9,331 nucleotides of DNA, from the NCBI GenBank assembly GCA_031290055.1, contig JAITOH010000014.1:1-9331 (forward strand), read 5' to 3'. Each line of letters begins with the position of its first letter. Within the stretch, counting starts at the first letter, position 1. This stretch comes from Endomicrobium sp. GTDB taxonomy: Bacteria > Elusimicrobiota > Endomicrobiia > Endomicrobiales > Endomicrobiaceae. The notes below the pieces were generated by a model. It was not told where the DNA came from, ran no database searches, and saw only the letters and a program-made list of their open reading frames with translations. Position numbers and translations under genes: made by a program. Shown here piece by piece: positions 1 through 7,098 of this stretch.

Positions 1-500
1 CCATTAAATATGCGTATTTTATTCAACATATTATCAACAAGTTTATTTGATTGCCTAGCAACAACCGCAGACATTGGATATTTCTTTTCAAAAGCCAGAG
101 CAGTAAGTTCCCAGTTACCAAAATGAGCCGACATTAAAATTGTCCCTCTACCTGCAATATAGGAGTTTTCTACTAAAAATTCGTTACTACAAACATGCAG
201 TTTTCTAATTTCTTCATTGGACATTTTAGGAGAAAATATAACCTCAACAACAGTAATCATAAAATTTTTATAGACATTTTTTACTATAAATTTTATTTCT
301 TTTTTTGATTTTTCTGGAAAGGAAATTAACAACATATTTAGAATATGTTTCCTTCTAATTGGAATACAATGATACACAAAAACAGCCATAAATTTACCAA
401 TTTTAAGTGAAACACCAAACGAAAATAAACGCAAAAACCACAGGCTAACATTAATGGCAAAATATTCCAAATAATTTTGAAGACTCGTTCTTTTTAACAT
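1..500 (-). CDS. LpxL/HtrB-family lipid A acyltransferase, partial (C-terminus outside window)
   Basis: Reading the minus strand from 500 gives 166 open codons that run off the left edge. The family transfers an acyl chain from acyl-ACP to lipid A precursors at the inner membrane. Visible evidence is a hydrophobic N-terminal segment (about residues 11-45) and the catalytic HX4(D/E) box, HFGNWE, at residues 126-131, followed by an ARQ...N segment resembling the family's next conserved block. Family members are usually about 290-310 residues, so roughly half is seen. The ATG at 500 is preferred because GGTGG lies 7 nt upstream. An in-frame ATG at 527 would add nine residues but has no ribosome binding site. 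Which acyltransferase it is (LpxL, LpxM or a lysophospholipid enzyme of the same fold) cannot be decided from this half. It implies an outer membrane. Confidence 0.88.
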   Translation of the reverse strand, partial: MLKRTSLQNYLEYFAINVSLWFLRLFSFGVSLKIGKFMAVFVYHCIPIRRKHILNMLLISFPEKSKKEIKFIVKNVYKNFMITVVEVIFSPKMSNEEIRKLHVCSNEFLVENSYIAGRGTILMSAHFGNWELTALAFEKKYPMSAVVARQSNKLVDNMLNKIRIFN

Positions 501-1712
501 AATACATCCACCAACAAAGATCTTCATCTAAAAACTTTTAAAATCTTCTTTATAAACTTTTTAAAATGAATTTGTAAGAATTTCTTACAAATATATCGAT
601 TAATTCTATTTTTATCTCGCTAAATCATTTTTAATTTTATAATTTTAGTTATTCACAACGTTCATTAAAAAACTATATTTAAGTCATTCATTAATTAAAT
701 GCACGATTCCAGCTTCAAAGGAATTTTTATAAATTCAAATTGTAGATTCTTTTATCTTGTTTTTCTATATTCTCAAAAAATTTTAAATTCTATTTTTTAC
801 ACCTACTCTGCATATGAGAAGATGCAATTGATTGATGTTTCTGTTTCTATAATCACAAAACTCTTCTGCAGAAAACATTTTAAATATAATGCTTGCAATA
901 TCTTAATCTTTACATACTTGCTTTCCGTATTTATTGCTATAAATTTTTAAAAAATATACAACTCTGCCAAACAGTGTAAAAGTCGCACTTGATCTTTGTG
1001 ACGAATTTACCGCAAGACATATTACTTATTCCCACAAGATCTTTATCCAACAACTTGCTCTAATAATTTTATCTTAAAAATATTCTTATGGCATTGCATT
1101 GTATCCTAAAATAAACAAGTCGCCAAAGTTCTTCTAAAGAAAATAAACACCCTAAAAAAACAACGTAAAATTTTTATTCCATTATCAAAAATATCGGACT
1201 TTGAGATCAAAATTATGAAATTTTTGTTACAATTTATGTTTTTACTATTACAAAAAATATACAATACAATAGATGAAAATAAGCTAGGCGTGCTTTTCCA
1301 AAATATATTTTTAAATTATGACATAAACAAAATATGTAAACAATAATTTTTCAAATCTTCTCAAAATTTTTTACTTTTAATTGTCAAAGCCTTACAATTT
1401 TCAAAGCTACTTTAGTAGCTCGTTATCTTTTTTATTTTATATTTATAAACTAGCTTATAAAAAGAGTTTTTTTAATACCACAAAACCAAACATGTACTCC
1501 GAAAGTTATATTTATAAAATACTATTTTTAAAGCTTCTAATAATAATCTTTTGCTTTGGCAGTATCTAGACATCCATTTTATAATTGTAACAAACTTTGA
1601 AAGTAAAAAATCTATTAGCAAATTTAGTTGCAATCTGTGAAATAATAACTTCACGTGGTACTACTTAAACAAATTCGTAAGTTGTAAACAATTATTAACA
1701 CAGAAAAAATCA
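501..1712. other. Gene-free AT-rich region, possibly decayed coding DNA
   Basis: About 1.2 kb separate the acyltransferase start from the end of the GNAT gene. Apart from the palindrome at 570-592 I see no supported gene. Open frames here (plus 699-950, plus 1381-1569, minus 1472-1654) are short, rich in Phe/Ile/Leu/Tyr/Lys as random AT-rich DNA would be, lack clear ribosome binding sites and resemble no family I know. A plus-strand promoter-like pair (TTCACA at 652-657, TATATT at 674-679, 16-bp spacer) precedes the 699 frame, but such pairs are common by chance in DNA this AT-rich. On the minus strand, several unrelated frames stay open for 30-70 codons around 960-1310 without a start codon, which would fit a heavily decayed gene. 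I could not identify an ancestor. Confidence 0.5.
570..592. promoter_or_regulatory. 23-bp palindrome upstream of the acyltransferase gene (possible operator)
   Basis: Two perfect 11-bp arms (ATTTGTAAGAA and its reverse complement) flank a single central T, about 70-90 bp upstream of the acyltransferase start at 500. The inner TGTAA-N7-TTACA has the symmetry expected of a dimeric helix-turn-helix operator. It could also act as a small hairpin in RNA, but no T-run follows directly on either strand. The regulator is unknown. The palindrome itself is certain; the operator role is inference from position and symmetry. Confidence 0.4.
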
Positions 1713-2825
1713 CTAATTGGAATAAATCATATACTTTTTATACAGCTTACCCTTCATCATTTCGGCAGTACGTTGTGTCATTATATTGTCATCCAGCACC
1801 CATGAAAGTTCACAATGCTTATAACCAACTTTAAGTGCATTTTTCAAACCCTCTTCACACATTACTGCTTCAATACCTTTATGCCTATACTCTTTCACAA
1901 CTCCCATAATCATAAGTCTTAAATTATCTATTTTTTTTCTATAATACAAAAATTTTATAATACCAAATGGAAAAAGTTTCCCATTAAGTTTTTGTAACAC
2001 TTGATTATAATCTGGAAGGGATATAAGCATTCCTATAGGTAACCCTCTAAAACTTGCTATTATCACTAATTTTGGATCAATCAACATCTTCATTTTTTTG
2101 ACAATTGCCTTAAATTCTTCCTTATTTAAAGGCACAAATCCCCAATTTTTTTCCCAAGCACTATTGTATATGTATATTACAGATTCCAAATCTTTCTCAA
2201 ATGAAGATTTTTTCATACTCTTTACTTCCAACATTGGCAATTTTTTTCTTACCATAGTTACAATTTTTTCAAGTTTACTAGCTCGTTCATCTGCCACAAT
2301 ATCCATATTATAAGCGTAAAGTTCTTTCACTTTTATAAGACCATATTGTTCAGCAAGATACAAATAATATCTAGGATTATAAGGCATCATAAGACTAGGG
2401 GCCATTTCAAAACCATGTGACAAAAAACCACATTCATAATTTGTTGATGGATTTACAGGGCCAATCATTTTATATATGTTCTGCTCTTTAAGCCAATTCT
2501 CGACTGAAAGAAAAAGAAGATTTGCTGTTTCTGTATTATCAAAACACTCAAAAAAACCAAAAAATCCACATTTAAAACCATGAAAAGCTATATAGTTATG
2601 ATCAACTATAGCCGCGATCCTACCGATAACACAATCTTTACTATCATAAGCCAAAAAAAGCTGCTTTTTAGCATGCAACCAAAAAGGATTTCTATCTTTT
2701 GAAAACATTTCAGTAATATCTGAAAGCAAATGTGGCACCCACGGACCACTTTTTGAATAAATCTTATAAGGGAACCGAATAAATTCTTTAAATTGTTTTT
2801 TAGTATCTACTTTGACTATTCTCAT
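1713..2825 (-). CDS. GNAT-superfamily acyltransferase, candidate bacterial ceramide synthase (bCerS-like)
   Basis: A 370-residue protein of the long GNAT type (YghO-like). The N-terminal half (about 1-175) has conserved-looking stretches such as GPVNPSTNYECG (122-133) and SLMMPYNPRYY (144-154). The C-terminal half has the GNAT core: a LMIMGVV strand (304-310), the acyl-CoA/ACP loop EYRHKGIEA (312-320), and an ELSWVLDDN strand (339-347) leading to a YKKYMIY end. It is the last gene of the operon, starting 25 bp after the Spt-like gene; the start has only a weak ribosome binding site. The Caulobacter ceramide synthase that N-acylates 3-ketosphinganine is a GNAT-superfamily enzyme, and this location next to spt and an SDR makes the same role the best inference. 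Sequence alone supports GNAT fold strongly and ceramide synthase moderately; another N-acyltransferase is possible. It has no signal peptide. Confidence 0.8.
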   Translation of the reverse strand: MRIVKVDTKKQFKEFIRFPYKIYSKSGPWVPHLLSDITEMFSKDRNPFWLHAKKQLFLAYDSKDCVIGRIAAIVDHNYIAFHGFKCGFFGFFECFDNTETANLLFLSVENWLKEQNIYKMIGPVNPSTNYECGFLSHGFEMAPSLMMPYNPRYYLYLAEQYGLIKVKELYAYNMDIVADERASKLEKIVTMVRKKLPMLEVKSMKKSSFEKDLESVIYIYNSAWEKNWGFVPLNKEEFKAIVKKMKMLIDPKLVIIASFRGLPIGMLISLPDYNQVLQKLNGKLFPFGIIKFLYYRKKIDNLRLMIMGVVKEYRHKGIEAVMCEEGLKNALKVGYKHCELSWVLDDNIMTQRTAEMMKGKLYKKYMIYSN

Positions 2826-2850
2826 TTATATAATCTTAATCTATATTAAA

Positions 2851-4038
2851 TTAATCTATTATACCTAGATTTCTCCCAACTTTTCTGAACTTTTCTAGAA
2901 TAAAGTTTAAGTGATCATCAGAGTGAGTTGCCATATAGCTTGTTCTTATTATGGCCCGTCCATCAGGAACCGCAGGAGTTACAACAGGAGAAGCAAACAC
3001 ACCTTCATCAAAAAGCATTTTCCACATCTTAAAAGCAACCATATCACTTCCCACGGTTAAAGGAATTATTGGAGATTGTGAACAGTTCGTGTCATATCCC
3101 ATAGACTCAAAAGCCAACTTCATTTTATTTGAAATTTTATTAAGTTTTATTCTTCTTTCAGGTTCTGAAACAACTAAGTCTAAAGCAGCATCAATTGCTC
3201 CAACACATGCTGGAGGTAGACTTGCTGTAAAAATCATAGTTCTTGCGTTATGTTTGATAAAGTCTACAACTTCAGTTTTACTGGCTATAAACCCTCCAAT
3301 CGAAGCCAATGATTTCGAAGCCGTAGCCATCAATACATCAATATCATCCTCCATACCAAAATATTCCCCAACTCCTTTGCCGTTTTCGCCTAACACACCT
3401 AGAGAATGTGCTTCATCGATAAAAACTCTCGCTTTATATTTTTTACTAAGTTTAGAAAGCTCAGGGAAATTTATAATATCTCCTTCCATGCTAAAAATTC
3501 CATCAGCTACAATCAAGATACTTTTATCTTGATATTTTATAAGCTGTTTTTCACAATCTATCATATCATTATGTTTAAATCTCACCATTTCTCCAAAAGA
3601 GAGTCGACAACCATCTATAATAGAAGCATGGTTCAACTTATCTGTAACAAAAACTTCACCCTTAGCTACTAAACTTGAAAGAGCTCCTAGGTTTGAGTGA
3701 TGACCCGTAGTGAAAAGAATAGACTCTTCTTTTCCTACAAATTTTGCAAATTTTCTTTCAACTTTTTCATGTAAATCATTAGTTCCATTTAATAATCGCG
3801 AACCTGTACAAGAAGTTCCATACTTTTTTACGGCAGCAATAGAAGTTTCAAGAACTTTAGGATGATTTGCAAGACCAAGATAATTATTAGAACATACAAC
3901 AACTTTTTTTTCGCCATCAAGTATAATTTCAGGGCCTTGTTCAGACCCAACTCTATGAAAATAGGGGTACAACCCTAACCTTTTGAGATCAATTGCAGTG
4001 TGGAAATTAGAACATTTCTTAAAAATATCAATACTCAT
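2851..4038 (-). CDS. spt: Serine palmitoyltransferase-like PLP-dependent alpha-oxoamine synthase
   Basis: A full-length 395-residue fold-type I PLP enzyme. It is expected to condense L-serine with a long acyl-CoA or acyl-ACP to give 3-ketosphinganine, the first step of sphingolipid synthesis, in the cytosol. Visible motifs in order: CSNNYLGL (49-56), GTSCTGSRLLNG (74-85), His137 in NHASIIDGC (ring-stacking His), Asp208 and His211 in FIDEAHSLG, the PLP-binding Lys242 in TASKSLASIGGF, IFTASLPP (269-276) and RTSYMATH (365-372). HASIIDGC, MVRFKHN and IFTASLPP are closer to serine palmitoyltransferases than to KBL or AONS, which normally carry different residues at the last site. The start overlaps the end of the SDR gene by 11 bp, and GGAGAAAGG just upstream of ATG is a strong ribosome binding site, so translation is probably coupled. 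Substrate choice is inferred from motifs and neighbours; no biotin or threonine-degradation gene is nearby. Confidence 0.9.
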   Translation of the reverse strand: MSIDIFKKCSNFHTAIDLKRLGLYPYFHRVGSEQGPEIILDGEKKVVVCSNNYLGLANHPKVLETSIAAVKKYGTSCTGSRLLNGTNDLHEKVERKFAKFVGKEESILFTTGHHSNLGALSSLVAKGEVFVTDKLNHASIIDGCRLSFGEMVRFKHNDMIDCEKQLIKYQDKSILIVADGIFSMEGDIINFPELSKLSKKYKARVFIDEAHSLGVLGENGKGVGEYFGMEDDIDVLMATASKSLASIGGFIASKTEVVDFIKHNARTMIFTASLPPACVGAIDAALDLVVSEPERRIKLNKISNKMKLAFESMGYDTNCSQSPIIPLTVGSDMVAFKMWKMLFDEGVFASPVVTPAVPDGRAIIRTSYMATHSDDHLNFILEKFRKVGRNLGIID

Positions 4039-5029
4039 TTAGCCTTTCTCCAAAATCAGTATTTAAGCACCAATTATATGTTATTTTAGAAGCAACTTCA
4101 AGTGATGTGAATTTAATATCTAAATCGATTTTTGTAAGCTCAGTATCCGCAATCCAACAATTTTGAAGTATTTCATTAATTTTCTGGCTATTCAACAAGA
4201 TTGCTTTATTTGTCACACAAGACAAAAAATCTGATCCCATACCTACAAGTTTGAAAATAAAATCTGGAATAGGAATAGGAATTGTTTTTACACATATATA
4301 ATCTGAAATAGATTTAAATAAATCAGACCAAGTATATATGTCGGAATTCGCAATGTAGTATATTTTGTTATCGGTTTTTTTACTATTTAAACATAATACT
4401 ACGGTATTTGCCACATCTCTTACATAAACTAACTGTAACAATCTTTTTGTCATTATTGTGGGTCTTAAATGCCTATGTATTAACTTAAAAAGCACAAGCA
4501 TATCTTTATCTCTTGGACCATAAATGGCTGCTGGCCTTAGAATTGTATATGGCACCTTTTCGTAAAATATTCTTTTTATCTCCATCTCAGCTACAAGTTT
4601 ACTTAAACCATAATCTGAGATAGGATGATTCTCTTTATTTGTATTTTTTACATCATTAATTGACTTTGCCGGTCCCATAGCCGCCTGAGAAGAAATAAAT
4701 ACAATTTTTTTTAAATTTGGGTTTACATCTAGTACCACCTTACACAATTTTTTTGTAATTTCGACATTAGTCTTAAAATAGTCGTATTTATCCACCGCAC
4801 GTACAATACCTGCACAATGAATAACAACATCCATCTTATCTATAATTGTTTTTAAAAAAGAAATATCATTCAAATCGCCATACATATATTTCACAGGCAT
4901 TTTTTTTATCCACTTTAAATTTGAGGTCTTTCTCACGCAACATACAACGTGATGACTTGCTTCAATTAAAGCTTCAACAATATGACTTCCAAGAAAACCA
5001 TTTGCACCGGTAACTAAAATCTTTAACAT
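4028..5029 (-). CDS. Extended SDR NAD(P)-dependent oxidoreductase, candidate ceramide reductase (CerR-like)
   Basis: A 333-residue extended short-chain dehydrogenase (epimerase/dehydratase superfamily). It has the Rossmann TGANGFLG loop (7-14), a Ser in FISSQ (113/114), and the catalytic YGLSK (Tyr140, Lys144), followed by LRPAAIYGPRD (164-174), typical of 3-beta-HSD/epimerase-like members. A hydrophobic stretch near 245-272 may help membrane association. In Caulobacter an enzyme of this family (CerR) reduces the 3-oxo group of oxidised ceramide; here it is the first gene of the SDR-spt-GNAT operon, which is the main reason for that assignment. Start choice: ATG at 5029 is preceded by GAGAG at close spacing and begins directly with the Rossmann strand. 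A TTG at 5071 would add 14 residues but lies inside a small inverted repeat and has no ribosome binding site. A sugar epimerase is the alternative, but no sugar pathway genes are present. Confidence 0.85.
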   Translation of the reverse strand: MLKILVTGANGFLGSHIVEALIEASHHVVCCVRKTSNLKWIKKMPVKYMYGDLNDISFLKTIIDKMDVVIHCAGIVRAVDKYDYFKTNVEITKKLCKVVLDVNPNLKKIVFISSQAAMGPAKSINDVKNTNKENHPISDYGLSKLVAEMEIKRIFYEKVPYTILRPAAIYGPRDKDMLVLFKLIHRHLRPTIMTKRLLQLVYVRDVANTVVLCLNSKKTDNKIYYIANSDIYTWSDLFKSISDYICVKTIPIPIPDFIFKLVGMGSDFLSCVTNKAILLNSQKINEILQNCWIADTELTKIDLDIKFTSLEVASKITYNWCLNTDFGERLNEY

Positions 5030-5066
5030 TTTTCTCTCAAAAATTCGTTTATTCAAAGTTAAACAA

Positions 5067-5082
5067 AGCAAATTTGTTTGCT
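5067..5082. repeat. Small inverted repeat between nuclease and SDR genes
   Basis: AGCAAA and TTTGCT form 6-bp arms around a 4-nt loop in the gap between the nuclease and SDR genes. On the minus strand it is followed by TTGTTT, so it could be a weak terminator or a leader hairpin. It is too short and AT-rich to be confident. Confidence 0.25.
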
Positions 5083-5099
5083 ACATCTTTATAGATAAA

Positions 5100-5105
5100 A
5101 TTATA
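5100..5105 (-). promoter_or_regulatory. Possible -10 element for the ceramide-type operon
   Basis: A perfect TATAAT on the minus strand about 70 bp upstream of the SDR start, overlapping the out-of-frame stop of the nuclease gene. No good -35 hexamer sits 16-18 bp upstream (a T-rich CTTTTT is there), so this is weak evidence. The operon may instead be read through from the nuclease gene. Confidence 0.22.
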
Positions 5106-5190
5106 ACTTATTTGTAACATTAAAAAGGAATTGATGTATTTTCACCATTGCTAAAGTATCTTGTGCACAGTATTCCAACAGATTTTTTTT
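5101..5190 (-). other. Out-of-frame 3' end of the DUF2779 gene, downstream of an A8 slippage/frameshift site
   Basis: The A8 run occupies 5190-5183 on the minus strand. With nine As instead of eight, the frame continues as KKNLLEYCAQDTLAMVKI and ends at a TAA at 5103-5101, giving about 481 residues in total. LLEYCxxDTLAM is the family's final motif and carries the third-site aspartate of a DEDDy-type exonuclease (YxxxD). In the frame as written, the product instead ends with an unrelated NTVHKIL and a TAG at 5151. The restored end is too family-like to be chance, so this is a true one-base deletion, a sequencing error at a homopolymer, or a site of polymerase slippage. Confidence 0.85.
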
Positions 5191-6545
5191 ACATTTTCTA
5201 TTTTTTTATCACTATAAAGTCCCATTGCTATAAAAGCAAAAGCAGCCGAAGCATCCTTACCATCACTTATTTTTAAATTTTTGTAATTCATTTCAGGAAT
5301 CAATATCGGAAGAATTTTTTTTATAGAGAAACGTCCCATAAACTTTACGTCATAATAGTTTTTTCTAATAATTAGTTCAAAATCAACAATCCTAAGACTT
5401 ATTTTATTAAGTTTTTCACACAGATCAGGAAAAGAATTTGCAAGTTTGAGTATAGCAATACGTTCAAAATTTGCATAAGTCACAATACTACCATTTCCCT
5501 CTAGATATTCAATGAGTTTTTCTGCGATTTCCCTATCACAATTCCTTGTTTGGTCCGCAATATATTCATAGTGATCCACTATACTTCCTATACTTTTAAC
5601 TTTGTCCAATGAAAACTGTGTCAAAATTTGTGTATACGGGCATGTATCTTCGTATAAAGGCATTAATGTTGCAACTGACTCAAAATCAAGATAATAAAAA
5701 GGTAGAGTTAAGTCTTCTAGTTCAGTTTTTAAATTTTTCGAAACATGAATTGTATTTGTCAAGACACAATTTCTAACTATTTTTTGCATATCGTTAAGTT
5801 CAAAATTCTCTGGAATTTTATCTATAGTATCTATTCCCAATGCTAATAGTTTTTCCATGCTAGGAATAGAAAGTTTAGGCAGACTAAATATATGATTTTT
5901 TTTATCTTTACCCATACAACATTCAAATACTGGGCAATTTTTACAACTCTTTTTTAAATAAGGTATGGGCATAGTTTGAGATATAAGATCTTTAAAAACT
6001 TTACAAGAGATATCTAAAAATTCCTGCGCTTTTAACTTAACTTTTTCTGTACAATTCAATTCTTTAAAAAGCTTCGATATCTCCATTCCAAAACGGTAGT
6101 CATTTGACAAGTAAAGAATACTAATTTTGCTTATCCTTATTCCTAATTTAGCTAAAACCATAACCACAAAAGATACATCTTGAATATATTTAACTTTGTA
6201 TTTGCTTCCTGATCTAATATCAAACAAATGCCAAGTATTATCTTCAAGTTTTTGCAATATGTCGGCCTTCGCTAAGTAACCATCGGAAATAAATGAAGAC
6301 CCACAAAAAGTTTTGATATCCATATTTAAAATATTCCCCTTTACCAAATTATCAGCCCTCGTTTTTTTGATATCTACGGCATCTAAGAAAAGATGCCAGA
6401 ATATTTTATGAATATGTTCCTCTTCTAGTTTAAAAAGTTCATTACTAAGTCCTCTAAGCTTTGGAAGCATATTCCTTTTTGTCATCCACCCCAAAGTAGG
6501 ACAATTTAAATAGCTAATAAATATAGTTCTATTTATATATTTCAT
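5151..6545 (-). pseudogene. DUF2779-type nuclease (Cas4-like PD-(D/E)XK plus DnaQ-like exonuclease), 3' end frameshifted
   Basis: The in-frame product is 464 residues. The N-terminal half looks like a Cas4/AddB-like iron-sulfur nuclease: Cys15 in YLNCPTLGW, then CKNCPVFECC (201-210), giving one early and three late cysteines as in [4Fe-4S] nucleases, with KADILQ (93-98), DIRSG (109-113) and a QDVSF helix. The usual (D/E)XK lysine is Arg111 here. The C-terminal half is DEDD-exonuclease-like: YYLDFES (284-290, Asp287/Glu289), VTYANFERIAI (355-365) and IVDFELIIRKNYY (386-398). The frame ends abruptly after an A8 run, while the next frame encodes the missing conserved end with the last catalytic Asp. 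Start ATG 6545 precedes the usual first motif; GGAG lies rather far upstream (14 nt). An upstream in-frame start at 6611 gives 22 unlikely residues. The cellular role of this family is not established. Slippage rescue would make it a working gene. Confidence 0.75.
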
Positions 6546-6596
6546 AATATAATTTACAACTCCAGTTGAAAAATTTAATATAATAAGATAGGTTTT

Positions 6597-6854
6597 ATGC
6601 ATTACCAGCATGATGAATTATTTTCTTTGAACTTAGAAAACGACATTGATGGCATAATCACACAAGAAACGAACAACTTGTCAGAAGTGGTAGTGGAGCA
6701 AAAAAACCTATCCTCCACATCTAAAACTCAAAATATATCCATATATTTAATCACAAAAAATCAAAATTTCTTTTCTATTTTTGCCAATCTAGTATTGAAA
6801 AGTGTTCCATACTGTTATTACATACCCATTAAAAAAATAAAATTAAACAGTTAA
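6597..6854 (+). CDS. Doubtful small hypothetical ORF next to the tRNA
   Basis: An 85-codon plus-strand frame between the nuclease start and the tRNA-Leu gene. Its N-terminal half is polar and mixed (Glu, Asp, Gln, Asn, Ser), more protein-like than the other AT-rich frames here, while its C-terminal 30 residues are hydrophobic then basic. There is only a weak AGG-like site 4-5 nt before the ATG, and a TATAAT at 6579-6584 lies too close to serve it with a leader. The stop codon lies in the inverted repeat flanking the tRNA. I recognise no family. It may be chance or a gene remnant, and it is the only plus-strand candidate in the window. Confidence 0.2.
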   Translation: MHYQHDELFSLNLENDIDGIITQETNNLSEVVVEQKNLSSTSKTQNISIYLITKNQNFFSIFANLVLKSVPYCYYIPIKKIKLNS

Positions 6855-6949
6855 TGGGCGAAGAGGGACTTGAACCCTCACGACTTTTGCAAGTCTCAGG
6901 ATTTTAAGTCCTGTGCGTCTGCCAAATTCCGCCACTCGCCCATTAACTG
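6848..6949 (-). repeat. Inverted repeat extending the tRNA-Leu acceptor stem into both flanks
   Basis: Positions 6848-6860 (CAGTTAATGGGCG) are the exact reverse complement of 6937-6949. The tRNA's own acceptor stem accounts for only 5 of these 13 pairs; the other 8 join the 5' leader to the discriminator and 3' trailer. On the transcribed strand the repeat is followed by TTTAATTTTATTTTTTT, so the extended stem plus U-rich tail may act as an intrinsic terminator, or as a processing signal. Confidence 0.8.
6855..6941 (-). tRNA. tRNA-Leu (anticodon UAA)
   Basis: The minus strand folds into a class II tRNA. The acceptor stem is GGGCGAG with TTCGCCC (6941-6935 with 6862-6856), followed by discriminator A at 6855. 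The D-arm contains TTTGGCAGA, and the anticodon stem CAGGA/TCCTG holds loop CTTAAAA (6908-6902), giving anticodon UAA at 6906-6904. A long variable arm (GACTT...AAGTC) and a T-arm GAGGG-TTCAAGT-CCCTC complete it. The long variable arm and discriminator A fit leucine. CCA is not encoded; TTA follows, so the end must be added by CCA-transferase. The gene is isolated, not in a tRNA cluster. Confidence 0.97.
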
Positions 6950-6963
6950 GAAATACCTTAAGT

Positions 6964-6992
6964 CTTAAAACAAACTGAAACATAGTTGTAAA
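6964..6992 (-). promoter_or_regulatory. Candidate promoter of tRNA-Leu
   Basis: On the minus strand TTTACA (6992-6987, 5 of 6 matches to the -35 consensus) and TTTAAG (6969-6964, 4 of 6 to the -10 consensus) are separated by exactly 17 bp. Transcription would start near 6958, leaving a leader of about 16 nt before the tRNA. Position and spacing are right, but the -10 is imperfect and the DNA is AT-rich. Confidence 0.35.
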
Positions 6993-7098
6993 AATCAGTC
7001 ACGCACAAAACAAAACAAGTGAGTACCACAGACTTTGTTCCTAATCTTCTAATTACAAATCAAATTTTCATAGCAATAATAACTACCTTTACTTAAGA

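Noticed and set aside
699..950. 83-codon plus-strand ORF preceded by a promoter-like pair
   Set aside because: No ribosome binding site, composition typical of chance frames in AT-rich DNA, and no recognisable family.
1472..1654. 60-codon minus-strand ORF downstream of the GNAT gene
   Set aside because: No convincing ribosome binding site or motif; overlapping open frames on the other strand are equally long, as expected by chance.
2951..3532. A 193-codon open frame on the plus strand inside the spt gene
   Set aside because: It is fully antisense to a clearly conserved enzyme, has no ribosome binding site or recognisable motif, and shifts with the codon pattern of spt.
2851..4038. Assignment of the PLP enzyme as KBL (glycine C-acetyltransferase) or AONS (biotin synthesis)
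   Set aside because: IFTASLPP, HASIIDGC and MVRFKHN favour serine palmitoyltransferase, and neither tdh nor bio genes are adjacent. A phylogeny would settle it.
5027..5071. TTG at 5071 as start of the SDR gene
   Set aside because: It adds 14 residues before the Rossmann motif, lies in a small inverted repeat and lacks a ribosome binding site; ATG at 5029 has GAGAG and fits the family start.
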